Notes: generated by a model not told the origin, from the letters alone. 64,000 nucleotides of DNA from Nonomuraea angiospora (GCF_014873145.1 NZ_JADBEK010000001.1:2666001-2730000), one strand, 5' to 3'; positions 51,906 through 61,029 are shown, counted from the stretch's first letter. Made by a program: numbers and translations.

Positions 51906-52451
51906 ATGAACGTCATGCAACGTATGACTGGATTGTTGGTCGGCGCGGTCTTCGGCGCGGTTTTCGTCGTCGTCAACGCGCAGAGCCCGCTGAACACCTT
52001 GACCGTGAACGTCCTGCGGGCGGCCGCCTGCCTGGCGGCGGCGAGCGTGGTCGCCATGTGGTTCGTCGCGGCCCGGAGGGAGCACACCGCCGGGGGGCCG
52101 CGACCGAACATGTTCGGCCGCGGTTACTTGATCGTCGTCGCCGCCGAGGCGCTCCTGCTCTTCGGCGGCCTCCGGGTGCTGGCCGCCTGGGGGCTTCCCG
52201 CGCAGGCCAACGTGGCCTGGGTCGCGTTCGTGGTCGGCGTGCACTTCATCGCCCTGGCGCCGATCTGGAAGGACCGGGGCATCGCCGTACCCGGTGCGGT
52301 TCTCACCCTGCTCGGCGTCGCCGGCCTGATCCTGGCCCCGACGGGCGCGGTCGCCTGGGTGCCGCTCGTCAGCGGCGTGCTGTCCGGGGTGGCGCTCCTG
52401 ACCGGCGCCGTCGCGTTCGGCTGGCGCGGCGTGACGGCGCGCACGGCCTAG
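51906..52451 (+). CDS. Integral membrane protein of unknown function
   Basis: 181 residues with five or six transmembrane helices: LLVGAVFGAVFVVVNA, VLRAAACLAAASVVAMWFVA, YLIVVAAEALLLFGGLRVLA, WVAFVVGVHFIALAPIWK, AVLTLLGVAGLILAPTGAV and VLSGVALLTGAVAFGW. The short hydrophilic ends and small size resemble several actinobacterial DUF families, but no motif decides which. It starts at ATG 51906, 61 bp after the LuxR gene in the same direction, so co-transcription is possible. Confidence 0.75.
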   Translation: MNVMQRMTGLLVGAVFGAVFVVVNAQSPLNTLTVNVLRAAACLAAASVVAMWFVAARREHTAGGPRPNMFGRGYLIVVAAEALLLFGGLRVLAAWGLPAQANVAWVAFVVGVHFIALAPIWKDRGIAVPGAVLTLLGVAGLILAPTGAVAWVPLVSGVLSGVALLTGAVAFGWRGVTARTA

Positions 52452-52648
52452 CCCGCGCAAAGCCGCGCGCCGTAGGCCGCGCTCGGCGGCTACCTGCCCG
52501 AACGGGCCGCCGACCTCGACGACCTCAAGCCGGCGCTGCAGCGCCTCCTGACATGCCCCAGCCGCCGGGCCGGCAGCCATTGAGCGGGGCAACGAAGCCC
52601 CGGCGGACGCCCTTCCCCCGCGGCCGACATGCCGGTGAAATCAGGAGC

Positions 52649-53689
52649 ATGATGACTGCCGACATCTCTCCCCACGATCTGGACGACGCTTCTGACGCGG
52701 ATCTCCGAGGTCAGTACGACCTGGCGGTCGCCGCGTTCGCGGTGGACCGGCCCGACGCGCCGAAGCCTGACTACGACACGTTCGTGGGCCGGTTACGTGC
52801 CATTCCGCCCGGCGTGAGCAGGCAGTGGTGCTGGGTGGCGCGCCGGCGAGGTCGCATGGCGGGTATCGCGATCACGCAGTTGTCGGGGCCGGAGAACGAC
52901 AACAGCGTTGTCGTCGACGTTCGCGTCCTTCCTGAGCTGCGCCGGCAGGGGATCGGGACGGCGCTGCTCCGCCGAGCGCTCGGCGAATCGCCGGTCGGAG
53001 ACCGTGAACTCGTCGTTGGACGAGGTGTGACCGCCGGTGGCGACGGCGAGCAGTGGATCCGCGCGCGGGGGTTCACCGTCGTGCAACGGGTGGCCCTGCA
53101 GGTGCTCACGGTGAGTGAGGCGGACCCGGCACTCTGGGAGGTCCCCGTGCCTCCCGGTCACCGTCTGGAGCGATGGACGGGAGCCGCTCCCGACGCCCTC
53201 GTGGAGTCCTACGCGCGAGCCCGCGGGGCCATCGGCGACGCCCCTACCGGCGACTCCAGCTACCGTCATCCGCACTGGTCCGTACCCGGTGTGCGGCAGG
53301 CCGAGCAGGACGCGCGCCGGCGCGGCGTCGAACACCGGACCGTCGTGGTCGTGCACGAGGCGAGCGACGCCGTGGTCGGCCTGACAGAGCTGGAGATCTT
53401 CCCCGGCATGCCGGGCACGGCCGTCCAGCAGGACACGGCCGTGATGCCCGGGCACCGGGGACGCGGGCTGGGCCGCACCGTGAAAGCCGCCATGATGCGC
53501 CGGCTGCTGGCCGAGCGACCGGGGATCGCCGTGGTGGTCACGAACGTGGACGCGAGCAACGATCACATGACGCGCGTCAACCATCAACTGGGATATGTCA
53601 CGACACGTATCATGCTCACCGCCGAGGCCGCTCTCGGCGCGCTCGAATCCCGGCTTGGCGCACCTGAAGGGCAACACGACCTTCCGTGA
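52649..53689 (+). CDS. Tandem GNAT acetyltransferase
   Basis: 346 residues, ATG 52649 (or 52652) after CAGGAGC. Two GNAT domains are present. In the first, VVVDVRVLPELRRQGIGTAL carries the acetyl-CoA loop RRQGIGTA. In the second, AVMPGHRGRGLGRTVKAAMM carries HRGRGLG, followed by VVVTNVDASNDHMTRVNHQL, the typical beta-5/alpha-4 end with NxHM-x-x-x-N. The layout is that of mycothiol-synthase-like double GNATs, but the active-site pattern does not define a substrate. Monocistronic, cytosolic. Confidence 0.88.
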   Translation: MMTADISPHDLDDASDADLRGQYDLAVAAFAVDRPDAPKPDYDTFVGRLRAIPPGVSRQWCWVARRRGRMAGIAITQLSGPENDNSVVVDVRVLPELRRQGIGTALLRRALGESPVGDRELVVGRGVTAGGDGEQWIRARGFTVVQRVALQVLTVSEADPALWEVPVPPGHRLERWTGAAPDALVESYARARGAIGDAPTGDSSYRHPHWSVPGVRQAEQDARRRGVEHRTVVVVHEASDAVVGLTELEIFPGMPGTAVQQDTAVMPGHRGRGLGRTVKAAMMRRLLAERPGIAVVVTNVDASNDHMTRVNHQLGYVTTRIMLTAEAALGALESRLGAPEGQHDLP

Positions 53690-53756
53690 CTCAAGCATCC
53701 GATTCTGTCGGTCCCGTACGCCATGATCAGTCACCCGACCCACGATGAGGAGCGCC

Positions 53757-54719
53757 ATGGGTGACGAAAGGGGATGGTCCGGGATCGGCTGGGATTCCTG
53801 GACGGAGCTTGAGCTGATCCGTGCACGGCTCGACGCCGGCGCCGACCCGAATACCCACGTGGATTACCTCGGGACCCCGCTGCACGCAGCGGCCGAGCGG
53901 GGCTCACCCGAGGTGGTCGCCGAGTTGGCCGGACGCGCCGACGACGTCGACACCGCGTTCAAAGGCCGCACCGCGCTGTGGGCGGCCGTCTTCGCCAACC
54001 GCCCCCGCAACGTCCAGGCCCTCGTCTCCGCCGGGGCCGACCCGTGGCGTCCCATGATGAACGGCTGGTCACCGGGCCGTCTCGCCCAGGCCGGGCCCAC
54101 CCCCGGCCTCTTACCGCCACCCTCGCCGGGGCTCGGCCTGTCCGAAGCCGAGGCGACCGCCGTGGCCGAGGCCGGACGCCTGATCGCCGCGCTCGGCAGC
54201 CTCCACTACGAGGGCCTGAGCCTGGCCTGCGTGGCCGGCATCACCGCAGCGGAGGCGGTCCGGCGGCTCGAAGCCACCCCCGCCGACGAGGACGACCTCG
54301 GACTCGTCGAGGACGACCCGTGGTCCGACTTCGACCGCAGCATCACCATCGTCGGCATCACCGACGTGCCCGGCGGCTGCGTCATCTCCCAACCGTGGGG
54401 CTACGGCGCCTCCACCCCCGGCGTCATGAAGCGCGTCTCGACCGGCACCGTCTGCTACGCCATGTACGCCAACCCCAAGAGCGGCAACCAGGGATGCGTC
54501 ACCCGCGACGGCGACTTCACCGCCTGGGACACCCACCCGGGCGGCGGCTCCGTCGCCTCCGACGAACCCTCCGACGAGATCCTCGCCACCTACCTCTACC
54601 ACGGCCACGCCCTGGCCTACTGCTGTGCCGGCGCGGGCCTCCGCCTCACCGACCCCCGCCCGATCATCGGCCCGCCCGACACGTGGCTCCGCCTCCCCGA
54701 CCGCGACTACTGGTCCTGA
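53757..54719 (+). CDS. Ankyrin-repeat protein with DUF6461-like C-terminus
   Basis: 320 residues from ATG 53757, with GAGGAGC 6-12 bases upstream. Ankyrin repeats occupy about 15-110 (LIRARLDAGADPNTHVDYLG, TPLHAAAERGSPEVVAELAG, TALWAAVFANRPRNVQALVS). The C-terminal half (SITIVGITDVPGGCVISQPW, GYGASTPGVMKRVSTGTVCY, AMYANPKSGNQGCVTRDGD) matches what I recall of DUF6461, a family often attached to ankyrin or other repeat modules in actinomycetes. Role unknown; possibly immunity to a toxin, by analogy with similar small repeat proteins. Confidence 0.75.
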   Translation: MGDERGWSGIGWDSWTELELIRARLDAGADPNTHVDYLGTPLHAAAERGSPEVVAELAGRADDVDTAFKGRTALWAAVFANRPRNVQALVSAGADPWRPMMNGWSPGRLAQAGPTPGLLPPPSPGLGLSEAEATAVAEAGRLIAALGSLHYEGLSLACVAGITAAEAVRRLEATPADEDDLGLVEDDPWSDFDRSITIVGITDVPGGCVISQPWGYGASTPGVMKRVSTGTVCYAMYANPKSGNQGCVTRDGDFTAWDTHPGGGSVASDEPSDEILATYLYHGHALAYCCAGAGLRLTDPRPIIGPPDTWLRLPDRDYWS

Positions 54720-54916
54720 CGCGTCGCGGGGCCGAACGAAGCGGTGCCGGCCCCGACGCGACATGGTGTGAAGATCAGCTGACGTGCCTGGCCAGGTGCC
54801 GGTGGCGGGACTTGGCCTGGAAGCCGGGGGCGGTGCGGCCGGCGGCGGCCCGGAGGGGGCACGCGCGACCCTGGCACGGCGGTGGCCATCGGCGAGGTGA
54901 CGGGGCTGCCGGAGCG

Positions 54917-56281
54917 TCATGGTTGCAGGTAGGGCTGGAAGACGCCCTCGGGGTCCCATCGCGCCCGCACCGCCTGCAGGCGCTCCCACGTGTCGGGCGT
55001 GAACGACCGCCGGCTTCGGGACGGAGCGGCCGGCAGATCGGCCTCCGCGATGTAATGCCCGGCCGCCGACGGCATGACCTTGCCCATCGCCTCGCGCAAC
55101 CAGCGGATGTTGACCTGGTCGTGCGCCGGCGCCTGCCAGATCGCGTAACCGACGACGTAGCTCCTGCCCAGCGCCGAGAAGGCCATATCGGGCATCGCGG
55201 CTCCGCAGGGCGGCGCGGGAGTGATGTTCGCCAGCACGAGTGACTTGCCGGACGGAGCCTTGGCGACGTCGTCCGCGAGCAGCGGCAGCAGCGCGCCGAG
55301 GTCCTCCGTCGACCAGAGGGTGTCGGCCGCGACGCGGTGGCGCTCCGGCCAGAGCCCGTCGGAGCCCTCGAACAGGGCGTCGAAGGTGGCCGGCTGCTCC
55401 GCCGAGCGGGCCAGGGCGCGCCCGGCGAGGGGGCACGCCCGGAACGCCTCAAGAGATCGGGCCGCCTCGTCCGCGGAGTCCGCGAAACAGGTGGCCGTGA
55501 CGACGATCGCCTTCGTCCCGGGCTCCTGCGGCGCCGTGCCGAGCGTGATGCTGAGCTCGACCGCCGGGGGGAGCGACGCCGCGACCTCGACGGCCCAGGA
55601 CGTCACGTCCGCCACGTCCGTGAGCGGGAAGACGTAGGAGCCGGTGGTGATCGCCGCCGGGAGCCGGCGCAAACGCAGCCGGAACCGGGTGACGACCGCG
55701 AAGAACCCAGGCCCGGCTCCGCGCGCCGCCCAGAAGAGGTCGGCGTTCTCGTCCTCGCTGCACCGGACCACCTCGCCGGCCGCCGTCACGGCTTCGATCT
55801 CCGCGACGCTCAGGCAGGCCGGCCCCCACACTCCGGGGTTCCAGCCGAGCCCGCCGCTCAGCAGGTAGCCGCCGAGCGCGACGGAGCCGCAGTGCCCCAC
55901 GGGGAAGGCCAGCCCGTGCTCGGCGAGCGCGGCGGCGAGATCGCGGCCTCTGACGGCGGGCTGCGCGCTCGCCGTGGCCGAGGCGGTGTCGACGGCGGAC
56001 GCGTCGAGCCGGGAGAGGTCGATGAGCATGCCTCCGTCGCGCACCGAGGCGCCCACCCAGTTGTGGCCACCCGCCCGCACGGCGAGCCGCATGCCGGCCG
56101 AGCGGGCGAACCTGACGGCCGTCTGGACGTCCCGCTCGGAGGCGACCTGGACGATCACGTCGGGGAACCGCTCCGGCTTGAGCCCGTTCCACACCGCGGC
56201 CGCCCTGAGGGCCTCGTAGCCGGCCTCGCCTCGCCTGACGAGCAGTCCCTCGAGGTCTCGGCCCAGCTCCATGTCGGACAT
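54917..56281 (-). CDS. FAD-binding oxidoreductase, berberine-bridge-enzyme type
   Basis: 454 residues. The PCMH FAD domain has VRAGGHNWVGASVRDGGMLI, with the histidine that carries 8-alpha-linked FAD, and FPVGHCGSVALGGYLLSGGL, whose GHCG cysteine gives the second (6-S-cysteinyl) link in bicovalent members. The BBE C-terminal segment is present as TWERLQAVRARWDPEGVFQP. Such enzymes oxidise sugars, alkaloids or polyketides. No signal peptide. It lies 27 bp downstream of the ABM-domain gene in the same direction, so the two may form an operon. Confidence 0.92.
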   Translation of the reverse strand: MSDMELGRDLEGLLVRRGEAGYEALRAAAVWNGLKPERFPDVIVQVASERDVQTAVRFARSAGMRLAVRAGGHNWVGASVRDGGMLIDLSRLDASAVDTASATASAQPAVRGRDLAAALAEHGLAFPVGHCGSVALGGYLLSGGLGWNPGVWGPACLSVAEIEAVTAAGEVVRCSEDENADLFWAARGAGPGFFAVVTRFRLRLRRLPAAITTGSYVFPLTDVADVTSWAVEVAASLPPAVELSITLGTAPQEPGTKAIVVTATCFADSADEAARSLEAFRACPLAGRALARSAEQPATFDALFEGSDGLWPERHRVAADTLWSTEDLGALLPLLADDVAKAPSGKSLVLANITPAPPCGAAMPDMAFSALGRSYVVGYAIWQAPAHDQVNIRWLREAMGKVMPSAAGHYIAEADLPAAPSRSRRSFTPDTWERLQAVRARWDPEGVFQPYLQP

Positions 56282-56308
56282 CCTAAAGGTGGTCGCGCGC
56301 CACGGCCG

Positions 56309-57280
56309 CTAACGGGTGATCACGGCGAAGACGGCGATGGACAGCGCGTAGCACAGCACGATCACGAGCGCTCCGGCGGCGCCGGCGAGGAACGAGCGGG
56401 GCACATCGGGGCGCAGCCAGGCCGCGAAGGCCCTGTTGACGAGCGGCATCAGGACCCAGGTGAGGATGGCGACGCTCAGCACGTTGCCGATGAACAGGAC
56501 GAGGTAGAGGGGCAGGCCCGCGCCGCTCAGCACCCGGCTCACCGTCAGGTTCAGCGCCATCACGGTCGGATAGAGGGCCAGCAGCACGCACATGGCCTGC
56601 TTCCAGTTGGGCGGGACGCCCTCGCCGGCGGCTCCGCCGCCGAACCGGAACCAGCCGCCGAACGCCGACTTGACGGTGCGCACGTCGAAGTCGACGACGC
56701 AGTCGCGGCCTTCGTCCAGGAGCTTTCTGCGGGTGTCGGACGCGAGCCAGTTCTCGAGGTGTTCGCGGGTGTCGAACCGGGTCATGACCACCCAGTGCGG
56801 CTGTATGCCCGGCACGGGCGCGAACGCCTCGAATCCGAGGAAGCCGGGAAACCTCTCCTCCGCCCTGTGGAGTCTGTCCTGCCAGCGCGTGAAGTCGCCC
56901 TCGCGGCCCGGCCGCACGTTGTGGGAGATCACCGCCGTGACCGCTTCGCTGCCGGGCGTCCTTCCCGCGAGGACCTCCAGCGCCGGCGGCTCCTCCAGCA
57001 GCGGCCGGACCTCGTCGAGCAGAACCCTGCGCGACTCCGAATTCAGCCACCCGGTCAGCCGGGCGATATCCGAGAAACGAAAAACAGACACCCAGGAGGG
57101 CTGCTCGCCGGGAATCGGCGGATAAGCCTCCGCCCCCTCGAAACCAGCGAATGAGCGCATGCTCTCATTTATTTCCTGCTGCCAGCGGCGATATTCTTCC
57201 TCGCGGCCTTCACGAACCTTTGACGAAATGACCACGGTCACGCCGCGATCCGAGGCCCCACGGTTCGAACCAGGCTTCAC
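56309..57280 (-). CDS. Double ABM-domain membrane protein
   Basis: 323 residues from GTG 57280. This start is chosen because a TATACT -10 box ends 7 bases before it, which implies a leaderless message. Two antibiotic-biosynthesis-monooxygenase (ABM) domains occupy about 10-105 and 110-205 (VVISSKVREGREEEYRRWQQ, AVISHNVRPGREGDFTRWQD), each with the PxxPG and W-x-x-x-x-R strands. Three transmembrane helices follow (AMCVLLALYPTVMALNLTVS, LVLFIGNVLSVAILTWVLMP, LAGAAGALVIVLCYALSIAV). This architecture is known in bacteria but of unclear function. It may protect against or modify a quinone-like compound near the membrane, together with the BBE enzyme. Confidence 0.85.
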   Translation of the reverse strand: MKPGSNRGASDRGVTVVISSKVREGREEEYRRWQQEINESMRSFAGFEGAEAYPPIPGEQPSWVSVFRFSDIARLTGWLNSESRRVLLDEVRPLLEEPPALEVLAGRTPGSEAVTAVISHNVRPGREGDFTRWQDRLHRAEERFPGFLGFEAFAPVPGIQPHWVVMTRFDTREHLENWLASDTRRKLLDEGRDCVVDFDVRTVKSAFGGWFRFGGGAAGEGVPPNWKQAMCVLLALYPTVMALNLTVSRVLSGAGLPLYLVLFIGNVLSVAILTWVLMPLVNRAFAAWLRPDVPRSFLAGAAGALVIVLCYALSIAVFAVITR

Positions 57281-57287
57281 CTGGGCA

Positions 57288-57293
57288 AGTATA
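57288..57293 (-). promoter_or_regulatory. -10 box for a leaderless transcript
   Basis: TATACT on the minus strand, with 7 bases to the GTG at 57280, places the expected transcription start on the start codon itself. No Shine-Dalgarno site is present. No convincing -35 box was found. Confidence 0.5.
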
Positions 57294-57392
57294 GTCCACG
57301 ACGGCTCGGAGAAGCATGGCGGCAATGACTTTGGGCAGGGCAGTCGAGGGGGACGAAATTTCAGCCGCAATTTACCTGCCGGAGGTTATGAG

Positions 57393-57959
57393 ATGGGACC
57401 CAAGGAATTCATGGCCGAAGCCGTGCGACTCGCCACGGAGTCCGTCGTGAACGGCTGGGGCGGCCCGTTCGGCGCGGTCATCACCAAGGACGGGGAGATT
57501 CTCGCCCGCGGCCAGAACCGCGTCCTGCTCACCGGCGACCCGACCGCGCACGGCGAGATCGAGGCCATCCGCAAGGCCATCCAGATCCTGAACCCGGAGG
57601 CGCCCACCGTTACGGAGGACCGCCTGAACGCCTCGACGCTCGAACTCGTGCCGCGCCCGGAAGGATCGCCCGACCTCCTGCCCGAGCGGGCCCGGATGCT
57701 CATGGGATACTCCCTCTACTCGAGCGGGGCTCCGTGCCCGATGTGCATGAGCGCCATCTACTGGTCGCGGATCGACTCGGTCCACTTCAGCTCCGACCTC
57801 GAAGCGACCAGGAAGATCGGTTTCGACGACGGCTTCCAGTACGAGGACTTCCAGCGGCCCCTCGACCAGCGCAAGATCCGGATCGAGCAGATCTATCCTG
57901 AGCTCGGCGCCCAGGCGTACGCCGCCTGGGCGAACAAGCCGAACCACCACCCGTACTGA
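57393..57959 (+). CDS. Nucleoside/guanine deaminase family protein
   Basis: 188 residues from ATG 57393 with GGAGG 7-11 bases upstream. Zinc-site motifs: TAHGEIEAIRKA (HAE with the catalytic glutamate) and SSGAPCPMCMSAIYWSRI (PCxxC). The domain order and the C-terminal FQYEDFQRPLDQRKIRIEQI are those of bacterial guanine/cytidine deaminase-like proteins that include tRNA adenosine deaminases, but the long insertion between the two motifs (about 45 residues) favours the small-molecule group. Divergent from the ABM gene by 112 bp. Confidence 0.9.
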   Translation: MGPKEFMAEAVRLATESVVNGWGGPFGAVITKDGEILARGQNRVLLTGDPTAHGEIEAIRKAIQILNPEAPTVTEDRLNASTLELVPRPEGSPDLLPERARMLMGYSLYSSGAPCPMCMSAIYWSRIDSVHFSSDLEATRKIGFDDGFQYEDFQRPLDQRKIRIEQIYPELGAQAYAAWANKPNHHPY

Positions 57960-58139
57960 TCCGCCGGACGCCTGGGCGGGGTCGTTCAGGAGTGCGAGCG
58001 CGGCGGTGGCGCGGGCGAGCTTCATGCCCGGCGCCCCGCGCAGTAGCCCGCTCGTCAGGCCCCTGGGCAGGAGAGCCGATGCGTGGCCCCCGCACCCCAG
58101 ACGAGCGCCGGCGCGCCGAGCGTGCCGCAGCCGGCCCGG

Positions 58140-58793
58140 CTAGCGCTGGCAGCGCCCGTAGTCGACCACGAACGTCCCGCCGCCCGCCGCGCCCGCGCCG
58201 GCCGGGTCCGCCGCCCCCGCCGCCGCGCCGATGCCCACGTCGGTCAGCGTCGGGCTCAGGACGATCTGGCGGTGGCCGTACGTGCTGACGTACACCCACC
58301 AATGGACGGCGGCCCGGGGCGTGCCCGACCCGCCCCAGCCGGTGTAGGTGGTCTCGGCGTAGGCCCAGGAGATCGGGTTCGGGCAGTAGCCCGCGCCCGT
58401 TATCCGGCTGTACGGCGTCGAACCGGTCTGCGGGTTGGTGTGCGAGTCCGCGCCCGGCCGCCACCACTTCAGGGTCGCGGCGGCGCCGGCGTGCGCGGCC
58501 GCCGCGGCGTCGAGTTGGCTGTTGCGGGTGAGCGGCGCCAGCCCGGCGCTGGCGCGCTCGGCGTCGATGAGGCAGTGCACCGCCTGCCGCACCATCGTGA
58601 GGTTGGCGCTGGTGGGAGCCTGGTCGTAATACGCTGACGCGGCAGCGCAGTTCGGCGCGGCAGTGGCCGGGGCGCTCTCCACGGCGCTCAGCGCCGTCAG
58701 GCCGAGGGCGGCGGCGCCGAGCAGGCGGACGGTGCGCGACCGGACGGCGGGGAGCTGGGGCCGCCGCCGGATGGATGGTGACAGATCGCTCAT
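58140..58793 (-). CDS. Secreted CAP (SCP/PR-1) domain protein
   Basis: 217 residues from ATG 58793 after GAAGGGAG. The signal peptide (VRLLGAAALGLTALSAVESA) ends PATA-AP. The CAP domain follows: MVRQAVHCLIDAERASAGLA and PLTRNSQLDAAAAAHA (helix 1), a middle segment GADSHTNPQTGSTPYSRITG, then WAYAETTYTGWGG (cavity glutamate) and WWVYVSTYGHRQIVLSPTLT with DVGIGA, the CAP2-like signature. Two cysteine pairs. Bacterial CAP proteins are exported; their action is unsettled. A 19-bp perfect palindrome lies 54-72 bp upstream. Confidence 0.88.
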   Translation of the reverse strand: MSDLSPSIRRRPQLPAVRSRTVRLLGAAALGLTALSAVESAPATAAPNCAAASAYYDQAPTSANLTMVRQAVHCLIDAERASAGLAPLTRNSQLDAAAAAHAGAAATLKWWRPGADSHTNPQTGSTPYSRITGAGYCPNPISWAYAETTYTGWGGSGTPRAAVHWWVYVSTYGHRQIVLSPTLTDVGIGAAAGAADPAGAGAAGGGTFVVDYGRCQR

Positions 58794-58846
58794 GACAGGA
58801 CTCCCTTCGTTGAGCCTCCAGTGAACGGCGGATCCCGGGCGGGCGC

Positions 58847-58865
58847 CTGAGTAGGCCCTACTCAG
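58847..58865. promoter_or_regulatory. Perfect 19-bp palindrome upstream of the CAP gene
   Basis: CTGAGTAGG-C-CCTACTCAG has all nine arm positions paired. It stands in the promoter region of the CAP-domain gene and about 150 bp from the divergent WD40-HEAT gene. TGAGTA...TACTCA half-sites recall, from memory, operators of NarL-type response regulators for cell-surface genes in Streptomyces (MacR). The spacing is one base longer here. Confidence 0.6.
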
Positions 58866-59011
58866 ATGTCCGCGGGCCGAAGCCCGCCGGAGCGAGGTCG
58901 GCCGGCCCGCTCGACAGGGCCGCAGGCCGCGATCACGCCTCCGTTCGCGCACGGCCGTTCTCCCGGATTTCGAGTCGCCGGAAACACCGGAAACGTGCTA
59001 CCTCTCAGGGG

Positions 59012-60994
59012 GTGCCCGACAAAGGTGATCTTCATATCGGGGCGTCGCAGGACCACGGCGACGCCATCACCGCGGTCGCGGTCTCCCCGGACGGACGGAT
59101 CGGGGCGACCGGCGCGCGCTCCGGCGAGATCCGGCTGTGGGATCTGCGCCATGGCCTGCTGACCGCCTATCTGGGAGGGCTGCAGGCCGGACCTGTGGAC
59201 AGCGCCGCGTTCATCGGCGACGCCAGGCAGCCCAAGTTGCTGACCACGGGCCCGTCAGCCTCGCTGTGGACGGTGACGACTGAGGCCCTGGAATGGCGAC
59301 AGCTCCCCTGGGACGGCGGGCGGCTCCTCACCCCCTCAGACCGGGAGGCGGTGCTCAGGCAGTGCGGAGACCTTCGTTGGTTGGGCGTCTTCGGCTCGAG
59401 CAAGCAGCATGATCCGGCGGCCCTGGGACGCACCGGCTCCGGACTGATCGTCGTGAGCGATGGCAGAGGACCGATCGAGGCCTGGCGACGTCCCCCCGAG
59501 GAAAAACCGTACGCCGATGCCGAGGTCGTGTGGGCCTTCGGCGACAAAGGTGACGCGGCGGATCAGCGGCTGATGCGCTGTTGCGACCTATGGCGGCTCG
59601 TGGTGTCCCCGCGGCGCGGCCGGGTGGTCGTTCTCGACGCGGAGACCGGGGCGGTCGTGACCGCGTTCGTCCCGCCCGCCCGGCCGACGGCGATCGCGGC
59701 GCATCCGGACCGGCCGCTGGTGGTGCTCGGCGGGCGGGACGGTTCGCTGTCGTGGTGGGATGCCCGCTCGGGGCACTGTCTCGGACGTGTTCAGGCGCAT
59801 GGCGGACGCGTCCGCGGGTTGGCGCTCGCCACCGGCACCGACCTGGTGATGTCGGTTTCCCAGGACGGCACGGCCGCGCTGTGGCGGCTGCACGGCCGTG
59901 GTCCCGTCGGCCGCTTCGCGCCGCCCACGACCTCCGGCCCCCGGGAGCTGACCCAGGTGGCCGGTACGCCGGACGGGCGGTGCTGGCTGATCGGCGGGCG
60001 CGGCGGCCAGGTCCACGTTCTCCACTGGTCCGGCCATGCCGGGCTCGTGCCGCAACGCGTCGGTCACCCCTCCCGGGTGATGGGCGGCGGTGACGTGGAG
60101 ACCCTGCTCGACGACGTCCGCCACCACTGGGACGACGGCCCGGCGAGCGTGGCCGCGGTCCGTGAGCTGGCCTCGGACGACCTCGACGCGGCCTGGCAAG
60201 AGATGGCGGTGGACGCGCTGTGGGACCTGATCGTGAACGGTGCCGACCGAACGGCCCGGGAGTCCGCGGTGATCGCGCTGGCGGAGATCGACCAGGGCAA
60301 GGCGACCACCGCCCTCTACCAGATGTTCCGCCGTCACGACGGGCACGGTTCCGCCGGGCGATTACTGGCGTACTTCACCGGCGAGGACGAGCCAACGACG
60401 GAGGAGCTCATCGCGAGCTTGCCCGAGCTCGGCAACTTCCTCGGTGCGCTCACCTCGGCCGCCTTGGGGGAACGGGGCGCTGCCGCCGTCCCGGCGGTGC
60501 ACGCGGCGCTCCGCGCGTTTCCCTTTCCGGCACGAGAGGACGCCGAGCACTGGTTCCGCGACGAGTCGGCCAAGTACCGGCTGATGTACGCCCTCAGGCA
60601 GGCCGGTGCCGCCGCGGCGCCCGCGACGCCGACCCTGCTGGCCGTGCTGGAGGATGACGAGATCTACCGGGACACCCGGCACCAGGCGGAGGTGACCCTG
60701 CAGGCGATCGGCCTCCCGGAGACGGCCGACACGATCGCCGCCGAGATCCGGCGGCGGGCAGACCTCGGCCACGACGGCGAGGACGAGGAGACGGAAGGCT
60801 TCAGCCTCCTGCTCGATGTGCTGCTGGGCATGCCACCCTCGGCTCTGGCGGCCTCCCGCGAGCTCGGACCGGCGCTGGAGGCGGTGCGGCGTCGCTTCGG
60901 TGGCGGCGTCAGCACGTACGAGGAGAACGGCGAACTCGTACAGGTCTACGAGATACGTCTTGCCGACTGCATCGACGAGAAGATCACAAGGTGA
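59012..60994 (+). CDS. WD40 propeller plus HEAT-repeat protein
   Basis: 660 residues, start GTG 59012 in CAGGGGGTG. The N-terminal 370 residues are WD40-like blades (ITAVAVSPDGRIGATGARSG with EIRLWDL, LVVLGGRDGSLSWWDARSGH, DLVMSVSQDGTAALWRLHGR, RCWLIGGRGGQVHVLHWSGH). Residues 380-650 are alpha-helical HEAT-like repeats (WQEMAVDALWDLIVNGADRT, ESAVIALAEIDQGKATTALY, APATPTLLAVLEDDEIYRDT). The fusion suits a cytosolic scaffold. No enzyme motif was found. It resembles sensor or adaptor modules in actinobacterial conflict or signalling systems, but nothing nearby confirms that. Monocistronic. Confidence 0.75.
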   Translation: MPDKGDLHIGASQDHGDAITAVAVSPDGRIGATGARSGEIRLWDLRHGLLTAYLGGLQAGPVDSAAFIGDARQPKLLTTGPSASLWTVTTEALEWRQLPWDGGRLLTPSDREAVLRQCGDLRWLGVFGSSKQHDPAALGRTGSGLIVVSDGRGPIEAWRRPPEEKPYADAEVVWAFGDKGDAADQRLMRCCDLWRLVVSPRRGRVVVLDAETGAVVTAFVPPARPTAIAAHPDRPLVVLGGRDGSLSWWDARSGHCLGRVQAHGGRVRGLALATGTDLVMSVSQDGTAALWRLHGRGPVGRFAPPTTSGPRELTQVAGTPDGRCWLIGGRGGQVHVLHWSGHAGLVPQRVGHPSRVMGGGDVETLLDDVRHHWDDGPASVAAVRELASDDLDAAWQEMAVDALWDLIVNGADRTARESAVIALAEIDQGKATTALYQMFRRHDGHGSAGRLLAYFTGEDEPTTEELIASLPELGNFLGALTSAALGERGAAAVPAVHAALRAFPFPAREDAEHWFRDESAKYRLMYALRQAGAAAAPATPTLLAVLEDDEIYRDTRHQAEVTLQAIGLPETADTIAAEIRRRADLGHDGEDEETEGFSLLLDVLLGMPPSALAASRELGPALEAVRRRFGGGVSTYEENGELVQVYEIRLADCIDEKITR

Positions 60995-61023
60995 GCGGTC
61001 CGAAGATCGGGTTCTCTGGAGAT

Positions 61024-61029
61024 TTGACA
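61024..61029 (+). promoter_or_regulatory. Possible -35 box for the GntR-ABC operon
   Basis: TTGACA, 60 bp before the GntR start and just ahead of the 40-bp palindrome. No matching -10 box at 16-18 bp is obvious. The palindrome would cover that spot. Confidence 0.35.
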
